Positions 1 through 10,650 of a stretch of 64,000 bases of DNA are shown one piece after another (positions within the stretch are counted from its first letter, which is position 1; every line of letters starts with the position of its first letter). Location of the stretch: assembly GCA_013407085.1 (NCBI GenBank), contig JACCGJ010004945.1, positions 1-64,000 on the forward strand. Reading direction: 5' to 3'. The notes under the pieces are model-generated. The model had not been told where the DNA came from. It saw only the letters and a program-made list of their open reading frames with translations, and searched no databases. The position numbers were made by a program, and so were the translations under genes. Origin of the DNA: Atriophallophorus winterbourni (lineage: Eukaryota > Platyhelminthes > Trematoda > Plagiorchiida > Microphallidae).

Positions 1-594
1 GCATTCGATTACATCAGCAGGCAGGGTCTTTTCAAAATGCTTGATCTGATAGGCTGCCCCCAATGCTGCTCAGACTCGTTATTTCGTTCCACTCAGGCAT
101 GAAAGGCTCAGTCCATTTTAACGGTTGCAGATAGGAGCATTTGAAATTCGTCAAGGTGTTAAACGAGGGTGTGTTCTTGCTTCCACGCTGTTACGCATTT
201 TCTTTGCTCTGCTTCCGAAGCACGCTTTTAGGACGAGAACAGAAGACATTTACATACGCAGGCGAAGTGATGGTAAGCTTTTCAACCTGAACCGGTTGAG
301 AACACAAACCAAAGTACGGGATGTGGTAATCCTTGACCTGTTGTTTGCCGACGATGCAGCCTTTATTGCTCACTCCCAAGAGAACCTACACTCGCTAATG
401 GACTGTTTTTCGTCGGCATGCAAAGATTTGGTCTAACAATCAGCATGAGCAAGACCAAAGTCCTTGGTCAATGGACTGTATCGCCACCAATCATCACTGT
501 TGGAAACTGTCCGCTTGAACCAGTACATCATTTCACATATCTTGGTTCAACCATTGCGGATAACCTCTCGCTAGACACGGAGATTGATAATCGG
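1..594 (+). mobile_element. LINE family A (copy 1), reverse transcriptase part
   Basis: Fragment of a non-LTR retrotransposon, cut by the window start. Read across frames it gives AFDYISRQGLFKMLDLIGCP, then FEIRQGVKRGCVLASTLL, then the RT catalytic box LLFADDAAFIAHS, then LTISMSKTKVLGQ and FTYLGSTIADNLSLDTEID. These are the successive RT palm blocks of LINEs whose C-terminus ends in a CCHC-type finger. The frame breaks near position 417, so the copy is dead. A second copy with the same layout starts at 19570. The element continues after a CR1 insertion at 1202. The clade is not certain (RTE/CR1 relatives); I call it family A here. Confidence 0.85.
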
Positions 595-1201
595 ATGTTT
601 TTCTCTGATTATGAACACGTAAATCCACCCGCTTACTGATTACGCTTCACAAGCCTGGGCTCCATGGCTTCAAAAAGACATTTCACTATTGGATCGCATA
701 CACCAAAGAGCCTCAAAGTTGGTCATTGGGCTCGAAAACCTACCATTCGCTGACCGGCTAAGTAAACTGAAGCTGACGACCTCCTCCTCACATTCAAAAT
801 CCTTAACAGTGTTTCCCACCCTTTGGATATACTATTTCACCGACGAACAACCAGCAACAACCGCGGTCACAACTGCAAGTTGGAAATACCCCACTCCAAT
901 CAGAACTGTCGCAGGTATTTTTATTCTGTGCGTATTTGTTTCGCTTGGAATTCCCTGCCAGCCAATTTAGTAAGCTCAAACACTTTTTCTATATTTAAAT
1001 TAAAACTAGACGATTTCCTGAGAGCCAATCCAAATTATGCCCCGAACTATTTCTAATCTATCGTTACCAGAATTATTTTGATTTTGACATTTTTCTACAC
1101 ACATATACACTTGTACCTATAGTTCAACTGCATGGTTATTGTGAAGTTATTGCTTTTTCAACCATAAAATCTTGAATCTTGAATCTTGAATCTTGAATCT
1201 T
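595..1201 (+). mobile_element. 5'-truncated CR1-like LINE inserted into family A LINE
   Basis: The 3' end of a CR1-type element. Conceptual translation shows LLDRIHQRASKLVIGLENL, the usual end of the RT connection region, then a frame change, then WNSLPANLVSS and FKLKLDDFLRANP, the classic CR1 C-terminus. A TAA at about 1054 ends the ORF. The 3' UTR runs into a tandem tail of about four TCTTGAA units (1168-1201). The host LINE reads straight on across the insertion (...IDNR / IGRTAVILSRL), and GGAT occurs at both junctions (593-596 and 1202-1205), a likely short target duplication. Confidence 0.8.
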
Positions 1202-1806
1202 GGATTGGCAGAACAGCTGTCATTTTGTCCCGATTGAACTCTCGTGTCGTATCCGTCGTATCTTGAACATATTGTGGATGGACAGAATGACTAACACTGA
1301 AGAGCTTTCAAAAGCTGGTCTACAGAACATGTTCACCCTATTACGTCAGCGCCGCCTACGGTGGCTTGGGCATGTCTATAAAATGGAAAATGGTCGTATT
1401 CCGAAAGATCTACTCTACGGTGAGTTGCAATTAGGAATTCGGCCATTGGGCAGACCGCACTTGCGGTACAAAGATGTTTGCAAAAGAGATATGAAAGCTC
1501 TTGACATTGACCCCGCAAGCTGGGAAGAACTTGCTATTGAATGCTCACTTTGGAGGCATTGTGTAAAACGTCGTCTGCAAGCCGGGGATGAGCAAATACA
1601 GCTCTTGGCAGCTGAACGCTGATCACGCCGTCGGCTTGCAACTGATGCAATACAACAGAGTTCTGACTATCGTTGCAAGCGCTGTGGGAGAGATTGTTCC
1701 TCCCGAATCGGACTGTTTAGTCATTCAAAAAGCTGCAAAACATGAAATGCATGCGCTGTGATGTACATCCATGGTCAACATCGACCGATGGAGGCCAACA
1801 ACAACA
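1202..1806 (+). mobile_element. LINE family A (copy 1), C-terminal part with zinc finger
   Basis: This continues the LINE cut at 594. After a short stretch (IGRTAVILSRL) there is an internal deletion. The C-terminal region follows: MTNTEELSKAGLQNMFTLLR, RRLRWLGHVYKMENGRIPKD, GRPHLRYKDVCKRDMKALDI and WRHCVKRRLQ. A TGA at 1620 interrupts the reading. The same frame then gives YRCKRCGRDCSSRIGLFSH ending SKSC, a C-x2-C...H-x4-C finger. The 3' end is a TACATCCATGGTC block followed by a short CAACAACAAC tail. At least six other copies of this 3' end are in the window, so it is an abundant family. Confidence 0.85.
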
Positions 1807-2710
1807 AGTCGACAGTCTTGAATCAGTCGAAGTAAGAATCTCAGAGCAACTCAGTGGCGTCAAATGCAATGCTGGAACATGCTTATTGATCCTTAAATGG
1901 AATCTCAGCCTCCCTTATACGTACATCGGGCTTTTGAACAAAAAACCAGAATCCGGTATCCATTGTCAGTATCACTCTCTTTTCAAAACGGATTTTACCG
2001 AATGCAAAATGCTGAGATTAAACAAAATTCTAATGTAATAAATTACCGTATTTTACATTGCCGATCTCAATCCAATCTGTATAAAAATAGATTAATGCTA
2101 ATTAATGTTCTGTTTGAAATCCAAAAATATTGTTACAATCATGCTAAAATCAACTGGATTTTAATAATCAACCTTGTTTTAATTCACTCACTTCTATCTT
2201 CCGGATACTTGTATACTGCGTATGAAATCAAAAATTAGCAGAAACTTTCTTATTAACAGTGGAGCAGTAAATGGATACACAAAAACCTTGTGTAAGTAAT
2301 TGAAGCAATTGTATGATTATCACAATCCTAGATTCAAGAAATCTTCTAACTGTAGAGCACCACATAATCTTTGTATAAGTACAAACAATATATGAAGAAA
2401 TAAAGCGCTGGGAAGATCGATAGTTTTGTAGTTTGAAAACTTTGTCATGTGATTTCTTGTAGAAATATTCGTTTGTATAAATATCGTATGAAGTTGCTAA
2501 ATAAAGCTATATAAGTAGGTTGTAAGTTTGAGTTACCAAAATAAATATATTAAATTTACTTTTGAATATCATTTTATTAGATGATTGTACAACGTCTGAC
2601 GGTATGGGGTTCTATAAGAAACAAACGCGCACCGACGACAGTTCCGGTGAGAATAATGCATCGCTTGACCATAGGTGAAATAAATGCCTCAACGGATGAA
2701 TATTTGAGGA
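1807..2710. other. Unassigned AT-rich sequence
   Basis: I see no domain, splice-supported exon or repeat I can name. The open frames at 1742-2238 begin inside the LINE 3' end and have no recognisable content. Confidence 0.5.
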
Positions 2711-2726
2711 CAGTATTATACAGATT

Positions 2727-4189
2727 CCACAGAGGGGATTCCATCAGAATCTCTGAAGGCTGATTTGGACACCTCGGCTGATATGTTACTTCCTCTGCTG
2801 CAGAAAATCTGGTCAGAAAGACGGGTCCCAAGTGATTGGAAGAGAGGTCATTTGGTCAAACTTCCAAAGAAAGGGGATCTGAGGCTATGCAAAAACTGGC
2901 TAGTTATCATGTTGCTCTCAGTCCCTAGTAAAGTAGTTATACGCATCATCATTCTGCGTTTGCGAGACGCTATCGATCAAGTGTTACGCCCAGAGTAATC
3001 AGGATTCAGAAAACAAAATTCTGGTATCGACCAAATTGCGACCCTCCGCAGAATAATTGAACAAAGCATTGAATGGCAATCGCCTCTTTGCCTGAACTTC
3101 ACAGATTTTGAGAAAGCCTTCGACAGTGTGGACCGCGAATTCATATGGAAGCTTTTGCCACACTATGGGGTCCCACCGCTGTACATGGACCTCATAAAGC
3201 AGCGGTATCAAGGTGCCTCCTGACAGGTAATTCACAACGGAAGACTGACCGTCCAGTTGCAGTTGAGACTGGCGTCCGCCAGGGATGCCTGTCGTCTCCA
3301 ATGATTTTTCTGTTGGTAACAGACCGGATAATGAAACAGACAGTAAAAGGTGAGAGGAACGGTATCGATTGGAAGGAATCCGACCATTTGGAGGATCTGT
3401 AATACGCTGATGACGTCTGCTTGATATCACGTGACCCACAACGTCTTCAGAGAAAGACCGATAGACTAGCACACTTTGCTTCATATGCAGGACTACGCGT
3501 GAATAGCGAAAAAACAGAAGTCCTCCGTGTGCTAACTGATGAACACCCATCAATCATTATCAATGGTAAATCAGTTAAAGACGTCAGGCAATACCTCTAC
3601 CTCGGCAGCCTTGTTTCAATAAGTGGTGGCACGGACGTAGACATGGTCGCCAGAATCGGCAAAGCAAGATACGCTTTCATACCTTTGAAACCCATTTGGG
3701 AGTCGAAGGTTCTAACAAAACGCACGAAAATCCGTTTATTCAGAAGCAACGTCAAATCCGTGCTACTGTATGGATCGGAAACCTGGCGAGTGACAGCAAA
3801 GTCTTCTGGCCTCTTGCAATCATTCCACAATGATTGCCTTCGTCGAATTATTGAAGTAAAATGGCCAGAAAAGATAAGGAATCAAACCTGTGGCAGATTG
3901 CTGCTGACGACCCGATCGCCAAACAGATCAGTAGAAGAGAGTGGAGATGGGTTGGACACACCTGACGGAAACCTTATGATGACATCACGCGTCATGCTCT
4001 GGTATGGAACCCAATCGAGAGGAGACGGGTCGGAGGCCCAAGGCTACCTTGGAAGCGCTCGTGTGAAGAGGAAATCCGCAAGTGTGGACTTAACTGGAAC
4101 GATATGAAACTGGCTGCTAAAGACAGACCAAACTGGACATAAGTTGCCGAGGCCCTATGTTCCTCCAGGAACTCAAGGGATTAAGCAAG
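2727..4189 (+). mobile_element. 5'-truncated RTE-type LINE (pseudogene)
   Basis: RT and C-terminal region of an RTE-clade (BovB-like) LINE. Reading across frames: GIPSESLKADLDTSADMLLP, VPSDWKRGHLVKLPKKGDL, SGFRKQNSGIDQIATLRRII, FTDFEKAFDSVDREFIWKLL, GVRQGCLSSPMIFLLV, YADDVCLISRD, YLGSLVSISGGTDVDMVARI, VKSVLLYGSETW, then WRWVGHTLRKP and a C-terminus with WNPIERRRVGGP. In-frame stops after LRPE (2996) and YQGAS (about 3223), one before YADD (3400) and frame changes near 3230 and 3890 make it inactive. It is flanked by 16-bp direct repeats (2711-2726 and 4190-4205, one mismatch), a good target-site duplication for a truncated insertion. Confidence 0.88.
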
Positions 4190-4205
4190 CAGCATTATAC
4201 AGATT

Positions 4206-4560
4206 AAGATTGAATCCAAACAGACTCGTCTGCTAGCCAGTGTATCCATTAATAACAGCCTCATGTAGCTTCCTCGGGAGTATCAAACGGTCAGCACGCT
4301 CAAACGTCTTTGATATGTCAAAGTAACACGCATTCACGCGACCAACATCATCCACTGCCTGTGTTCAGTCGTTCATTGTCTTCATTCGGTTAAACAAGCA
4401 AGAAGGAGTCTTATGAAATGCATGCTGATCACTAGATTACACATTTTGGGTTTCCGGATGACTAACGATCATTTCACACACAAATCGCTCCATAAGATCG
4501 AGTTCCATCTTTGTAAATAAGTGTTATGAATACAGAGAGGATTCTCTGATAAAGAGAAGT
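4206..4560 (-). mobile_element. CR1-like LINE fragment, RT domain
   Basis: Minus-strand translation gives MELDLMERFVCEMIVSH, then SSDQHAFHKTPSCLFNRMKT, then NACYFDISKTFERADRLILP and RKLHEAVING. This matches the CR1/jockey RT blocks 'QHGFrkgrSC' and 'DfsKAFDrvdh.lL..KL'. Two stops interrupt it. Nothing of the 5' or 3' ends is recognisable, so it is a small internal relic. Confidence 0.7.
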
Positions 4561-5800
4561 AGCTAATGTACAGTTTGGGTCAAAAATATTTTGCTCACAT
4601 CAAAATCAATAGAGTTGCGAGTTCATTCAAGCCGTTGGATAAATTGTAACCCGAAGACCAATATGACTAACACATAGTTCGTTTCAAGTCATTAAAAATA
4701 GTCTACGGGTAAATAAAATCATCCTAAAGGAGCGCCAAATTGAAAAATGGATATTCGTTAAAGACTTACATTTAACCTGTCCCAATTCATCAGTTTGAGC
4801 TATTTTTGCAACAAAACGGAAAAATGGAAAAATTTTAAACATTTGAAATGTAAATTTGTCGTAAAATACAAGAGAATTCTTATTTAAGAGTTTGGTTAAT
4901 TATTAGTACGTTCGGTGAGTTTTTTCCTCAATCGTATAATGAAAAATAAATTAAAATCTAAAATTATCAGCAAGGCAAAAATGTTTATAGCGTAAAGTAA
5001 ATAAGATTGGAGGAAGGCGTAGCTGAACTTGCACGTACCAAATCCGATCGGTAGAGCTACATATAATGAGAAAATGGATTAGGTTGTATTTTGATAAAAA
5101 TGACGTTTAGATAAAATAAATACTGGCAAGTCCCTGTCAGACACAGTGGTGGTCTCTCTATGGTCTTATTTTATTCTTCAATGAAACACAAGCCAGACTG
5201 CAGCCCAAGTTGCACACAGTCTTTAAAATTATACGCAGGGTAAAAGCCTAACGGGTAGCCTTGGCTTAGACAAACATTTGAGCAAAAAATGATGATATTG
5301 ATCTTCATTTTGTTCCCAAATATTTAAATAGATATGTAATCATTATGGGTCTCCGTGAAGAATGGGTAAAGGGCTCGTCCCCTTTAAACCCCAAATTTTG
5401 CTCTTGACAACATCAAAGGAAGCATCTACGGCGAACAATATCTTATATTCTTGTGGATCACAGGTTCCTCTAACCGGTAATATTTATGTGTGCACTAAAA
5501 GACTGATAATTGGATCGATAAAAAAGAAATACGTATTTGTAAAAGCACTTACCAACGGTTACTGAGTAGAGATGGCACAGCAGGCACAAAACTATCGTGT
5601 TCAGGAGGACTCCTCGAGACATTGAAACTTTTTTTGGAAATGCGGCGTTGTCTTGATTACAATAAAATTTTCGTTTTATTTATAACGGTTCAAGCAGAAT
5701 TTGATTGGACAATTCAGTGTAGACTAAAAGCGAACCAATACGAGTACATCCAATTAAACCAATCAAAAAAATAGTGTCTGATTTCAGCTACCTTTTGTAC
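4561..5800. other. Unassigned AT-rich sequence
   Basis: No coding signature or repeat recognised. A 67-codon frame at 5362-5565 has no supporting splice sites or motif. Confidence 0.5.
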
Positions 5801-6300
5801 GGACATACAAAGTGATTCAAAGTGATTCAAAGTTGTAATGGTCTAAAAAGCATTTAGCTTAACAATAACCATAGGATGGAGTTATAAGGTTTATACAATG
5901 AAAAGAAGAACAGGAAAACTCATGTAGTGTAAATCGTATCAAAGTTTGGGTTGTCTCTCAAGTGTTTGTCCAAATTAGCTTTAAAATATGAGGAAAATGG
6001 TTCAGTTGAGGTGATATGACAAGCGTAATGCTGTCTCATACATTTTTTGTGTATGAAAGATATCAAATGTTGTCGTGTTTGTTCATGATTATCAACCAGA
6101 GTTGAAAACCATTGAATACCTAGAAGCTGATATCGATAAAAGCTTGAAGCTTGGATTCGAACCTCCAAAATACCTTGCTGAATAGATGATGGGAAGGAAA
6201 ATCAAGTTTGGTGGCTTCTAAATCTATTTGAGGGGAGAGAACTAAGGCTGAGTAGATTAAATCAAAAAGGCGTCACTGAAAGCCAGTGCATAGATGAACA
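5800..6300 (-). mobile_element. CR1-like LINE 3' end
   Basis: The minus-strand frame at 6168-5920 ends with STEPFSSYFKANLDKHLRDN, the CR1 C-terminal pattern (F-x-x-x-LD). Downstream on the minus strand the 3' UTR GGTTATTGTTAAGCTAAATG runs into GCTTTTTAGACCATTACAAC and a tail of repeated TTTGAATCAC (5803-5835 on the plus strand). The same 3' UTR block recurs at about 1130, 10580, 14350 and 49340. Confidence 0.7.
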
Positions 6301-6559
6301 TTTCATTCTAATTAAAGCATTAGTATTTCATCAATTTAGCGTAAGTTTAGCAAGAGCAAATGTGTATACACACAAAGTCAATAGCTTATCAAGGAATACG
6401 AATTAGCATTACAATTTCGAGGTGTGATGTGAATTAGCGATGAACGCTAATTCCGAGTTCTCACGTGATGATAGATGACTCACACAAAATGCTGGTAGGT
6501 TATTATGTCACAAATTTCAGAAGATTCTAATGGAAAAATCTCACATTGAACACCCAGTT

Positions 6560-6665
6560 GGAACAACGTGTGAAACAATGTATTGTTGTGCTCACATCCC
6601 CATCCCCTACACACCACTTCCGGTTTCTGACTGTTTGTCATCATCAGGTGGAGACAGTAAGATCA
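6560..6665 (-). mobile_element. Hammerhead-bearing short repeat, variant B (decayed)
   Basis: On the minus strand: CTCCAC, CTGATGA, a 4-bp stem TGAC/GTCA around AAACA, GAAACCGG, then AAGTGGTGTG and GGGATGTGAGCAC. The catalytic core is intact, but the expected U before the cleavage nucleotide reads A (GGAA in place of GGTA). It is therefore probably inactive. The closest relative is the intact copy at 59405-59446. Confidence 0.6.
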
Positions 6666-7074
6666 GGTTCAGTGAAACAATTACAAAAAAGGTACAACAC
6701 GTCTAATCAGTTGAAGTGTTGAACAAACTTCAAGTTTCAAGGTTAACGTCATAAGAAACAAAGGCTTGAGTAACATCACAAGATATTGCAATGCCCGAAC
6801 ATTCTTTCGTCACTCGCAGAATCTTGGCCCCTTGAACGAACCATTTGTTAGGTTGGATAGAGTAGGTAAATATTGTACCCTGGGCCACCTCACATGCTAT
6901 CGAGCACTTTGGTTTTGTTCGATCAGCCTCACAACAGCGCTGAAAGTTGCACAATTATCGTTAGATATCTTTAAAAATTTCGCATACAATATTAAAGTAT
7001 TTATTCTGACAAAAGGAATTTTTCATTACAATTACTATTGAACATTGAATAATCTTTCAGGAAAAATATTAAAA
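6666..7074. other. Unassigned sequence
   Basis: Two overlapping frames lie here on opposite strands (6730-6954 minus, 6766-7041 plus) with no known motif. I see no splice signals that would make either an exon. Confidence 0.45.
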
Positions 7075-7330
7075 AAATTTCATTCAACTGCAATTGTTCC
7101 ACGTAATATCGTGTAAAGTATAACTGAATGTTCACCGTGAGTTAGCGCACATTCACGGTCAAGTCGTATTGTAACAAATCTGTCGGAATACAAAATAAAT
7201 GTCTCAGAGTTAGTAGCGGTAACAAAAGATTCGGTGATAGTATTCCAAAGAATGTAGGGACGTATAGAGTAATGGTGTCGGTGACAGACAAGGTGGGGAG
7301 TATTGTTGTAGCTCAGTCTCAACCTTTATT
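7075..7330 (-). mobile_element. CR1-like LINE C-terminal fragment
   Basis: The minus-strand frame contains HHYSIRPYILWNTITESFV followed by TATNSETF, close to the CR1 end motif 'fs.R....WN.LP..Vv.A.S...F'. The rest of the element cannot be followed. Confidence 0.5.
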
Positions 7331-8152
7331 TCGAGATTCACGTTATTTGAATCTGATAACTTTTTCTCAAACCATAACTATATCTTCTATATCTCCTTTA
7401 GTTTACTTTCTTTATTTGACCTTCAATTGATACTAGTTGAGTGCTGTCCTGGGAGCGCTTTTACTATGGCTGCCCAAACCAACCCCAAAGTACTAAGTTG
7501 TCGATGATTACCTTCGCAGTGTAAAATCTTTTATTCCTGATTGTGTCCAGGACAGTTGAAACAGAGAAATATATCATGCACTTTTGTTCGGAAATTTTAT
7601 TGCGTCAACCGCATTGAACGCGTTTGAGGACCTACGCATTTTGAAATCATTGATGGGGTATAATAGTTGCTAGGTGGCTTTATGCCGTTGCTTGATAGGA
7701 ATACTTCTAATTTTCTGTACACCATCAACTACGACTGTAAGCCTTTGAAAAACGGTGACGGATGCTACATTAATAATGATGTCTGAAGAATATGCGAGCG
7801 ACAATGCATTGTGCTACTAGATAAATGTTTCGTTCAGGATACCTAAATCACATCCATCCACATCGAAAGGTATTCAGAAAGAAACTAAGCATTTACCTGT
7901 CTAGGGGATGAGAGCGCACATCTACATTTTACCAAATACAAACGACAATGAAGAGCACTCATTTTTATTCGGCCAGTACTCACACAAACAACCCGTCCAT
8001 GCGGCCATTTATTATATCTCACTCATAATACGGAAGTGTTCCAACATCAAATGCATAGCCTCTACATTTGTGGCAAATACGTAATTTCTGTTCAAACTGT
8101 GCAATTGCGAAACTGCTTACCTACTCAAGTGGTAATATCTGATAATCTTAAC
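7331..8152. other. Unassigned sequence
   Basis: No gene, repeat copy or conserved block recognised. Confidence 0.45.
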
Positions 8153-8369
8153 GCTTTAAAAAATCATTATATGCCCAAATGTACAAGTGTGTTTTGCAGT
8201 TTGATAATAAATCCAAACAAACATCCTTATCAATTTGTGACTTACAATGTTAACTTGAATTTTATTACTATTTTATGACAAGCGTTTTACCGACAAACCT
8301 GATGTAGATTTTTGTGGGTTTCGTGAAGAATAGCTTGATACTTGGACATCATCTACGAACAAAAGGATC

Positions 8370-8435
8370 ACAATCCCTACGTGATGAGCGAAAACAGTAC
8401 GAAACCAGTCGTGGGGTGTGCGTGATGTAAATGCA
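8370..8435 (+). repeat. Decayed hammerhead-like block in duplicated unit A
   Basis: CCCTACGTGATGAGCG then AGTACGAAACCAGTCGTGGG. The first core base is G instead of C (GTGATGA) and stem II no longer pairs, so this is a dead relative of the short hammerhead repeat. The matching block at about 11098-11165 is more decayed (GATAC for GAAAC). Confidence 0.55.
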
Positions 8436-8829
8436 TTGGGTTGAAGCACTAAATGAAACTCTGTTTTGCTTGAATTTTGATGGTTGTAAATTCAAAATTG
8501 AGTTTGCGATTAGAATAACAGCAATATTTACAACATTTGTTCAACTTGTCTACGCAAGTTGCGATAAAGTTGAACAATGGCTTTGTTTTGGTGATAACGT
8601 TATTTTACACGTGAACTGTGTGCATTCAAATTGAAAACAGCTGCCAGAGTGCACACCTTTATCGAACCAAAATATATCTTGCAAGCTGTGCACCAGTGCA
8701 CATGACCATGCTAGTAATATGATCACGATGGTATACAGCACACATGTATTAACCGTTTTGTTGCTAAGAAATTGAAAGATGGACCATCCATGCAAAACAC
8801 AAATGTAAGCAGAAGGCTATCTACTGAAA

Positions 8830-9335
8830 TATCATCTGTGGCATCTTAAACATTCGGTTGTTGGACAAAGAGACAAATGCCAAAGTGCTTTCTAAGGCTG
8901 GTTTAAGGAGAACGCTCACCCAACTACGACTACGCCGCCTAAACTGGCTGGCTTATTTGTACAGAATGTGAAATGGTCGTGATATGAAGTATCTAATCTG
9001 TGTTGAGTTTAAATCAGCAAGACAAACGTCGGGGAGACAGCGAATTACTGTACAAAAACGTTTTCAAAATGGATATGTAAGCTCTTGACGTAATCTCCAA
9101 GCTGGAGAGAAGCAGATACTGTACGATGCTAATAAACGTAGATCATGCCGAACGCGTGTAAATGCCGCTGATCAACAGAACACTGCTTATCGTTGCCAGT
9201 GCTGCTTAAGAGATTGTTCCGGTCGCATCGGACGGTTCAATCATCGGAAACGGTGTAGAGCTTGAAACAGTCATGCCGTCATGGTGCGCATCCCTATTCA
9301 ACATCAACCGAAAGTGTTCAATAAGAGCAACATCA
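8830..9335 (+). mobile_element. LINE family A 3' end (copy 2)
   Basis: Contains the degraded C-terminal region (ETNAKVLSKAGLRRTLTQLR, LRRLNWLAYLYRM) and downstream YRCQCCLRDCSGRIGRFNH followed by RKRC, the family A finger with its Cys and His residues kept. The TGGTGCGCATCCCTATTCAA block corresponds to the family 3' end. Confidence 0.75.
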
Positions 9336-9529
9336 GAGGCATGCATTAGAGAACGATCAACCGTAAAGATTGCAGCGTTGAAGTAGCTTTTGTAGGATCT
9401 GAGGCACTTGCATAATATGGTATTTTCCTACGTCATCAAATAAATCGTTGTCCAAATTCAGCCGTGGTTGTAGGTTTCGAAATTTGCTGCAATCTGCATC
9501 AGCGCAACAACAAGGGTTGAAATTGCGCC

Positions 9530-9751
9530 TTGCTCGAGCTGCCGGATGATGAGCGGAAGATGAACTTACAGAACAACACAAGAGACGGAGGAGTTGAAAC
9601 GTTGGACGTCAATAATTGGTACCTCGAATATATTCGGCGTTCTGAGAAACAACGCGATAAAGGTTTGAGTTTCAACCTGCTTGGAAATAGAGTAGATACA
9701 TCGAAAGCTATTACACAACGCGATAAAAGGTTTGTTCGGAACAAGAGTTGA
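9530..9751 (+). other. Uncharacterised open region in duplicated unit A
   Basis: A 73-codon plus-strand frame (DDERKMNLQNNTRDGGVETL, DVNNWYLEYIRRSEKQRDKG) overlaps a 95-codon minus-strand frame. The counterpart in copy B (12495-12911) stays open for 138 codons. The first true Met is about residue 11. I do not recognise the product, and no promoter or splice evidence shows which strand, if either, is coding. Its flanks are repeats, so a piece of a captured gene or of a longer repeat is equally likely. Confidence 0.3.
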
Positions 9752-9764
9752 ATTCGTTTGACCT

Positions 9765-9945
9765 TACATGAAAAGCTCATTTGCATTCAGTTTTATCACA
9801 CACACATTGTACGACCTTTGTCCTGTTGTCTGCACTCATCAGGTAGAGGGAGTAGAATCGAGATCAGCACGAGGTACCGTTTTACTATGACTGCCATGCA
9901 CTTTGACCAGTTGATCAAATCATATCCCGTGTGCGCTTCATGTTA
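9765..9945 (-). mobile_element. Hammerhead-bearing short repeat, variant A (decayed)
   Basis: Plus-strand text has AAAAGCTCATTTGCATTCAG, an ACACAC run, TGCACTCATCAGGTAGAGGG. On the minus strand that is CTAC, CTGATGA, GTGC, but GAAAC has become GGACAAAGG, so the core is lost. The following TATGACTGCCATGCACTTTG is a local variant of the repeat body. Confidence 0.6.
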
Positions 9946-9960
9946 ATGCCGAATTCGTTA

Positions 9961-10079
9961 TATGTCCTAACGGCTATTAAGTTGCGTATGGTGGCATTTT
10001 AGACACGTGATTCAACGTCAATCTAACGGGTTTTTAGGACATTTTTACACAAGATACTCCCACGGATCATGAGTACATT
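9961..10079. other. Short unassigned spacer
   Basis: No feature seen. Confidence 0.4.
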
Positions 10080-10650
10080 TTTAAAGCCAGTCATGTAAGA
10101 CGCAGTGCTGTCACGGTCTCCGTGGCTCAATAAATATTTAGAACTTACTCAACGAATATATCACAGCTGGACAAAATTAGATGCCAGGCGATGAAAACAT
10201 AGCTCACTTTATTCTGTTCGACTCTCCCTATAGGTGAATCAGAGAAGACCTCATCATATTTACAAAAACATTATAACTTCAAATCATTCGTTAGAGGAAC
10301 GTTTCACGCGAACGTATACTCGTAAATATCGGACTTATGATTAAACGCTGGTAGCACCCATTACCGCCTTAACCATAGATGGTATTTTTCTTTCCTCCGA
10401 GCCTGTTGTAATGGAACAGTTTACCTCCTGCCGTTATTGACGCAACTAGCTTGCGTTAGTTTAAAACGAAATTAGACGAGTTTTTATGGAATTATTTGTT
10501 TCCTGAATACTCATATACTATTTGATCTAATTTGTTTGCTAGTTTGTATACACTTACATTTTAATTTTCACCGTATTATGGTTATTGTTGCTTGATGCTT
10601 TTAGACCATGAAACACCTTGAATTACCTAGAATTACCTGTTTGTGTCTCT
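10080..10650 (+). mobile_element. CR1-like LINE 3' end, heavily decayed
   Basis: Around 10390-10490 the translation FFLSSEPVV, then NEIRRVF in shifted frames matches the CR1 C-terminal pattern loosely. The better evidence is the 3' UTR: TATGGTTATTGTTGCTTGAT, GCTTTTAGACCATGAAACAC and a tail CTTGAATTACCTAGAATTAC, the same block as in the other CR1 copies of the window. Confidence 0.6.

Larger units (their letters stand above)
8153..9960. repeat. Composite duplicated unit, copy A (about 1.8 kb)
   Basis: This segment aligns by eye end to end with 10889-12926. In order: a decayed plus-strand hammerhead-like block (about 8378-8432), an AT-rich part, a family A LINE 3' end with its finger (8830-9335), an uncharacterised region open on both strands (9357-9786), and a minus-strand short repeat (9765-9945). 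Copy A lacks about 256 bp found in copy B; the junction lies at a shared GCA. Divergence is a few percent. It may be a segmental duplication or two copies of a composite repeat. Confidence 0.85.
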
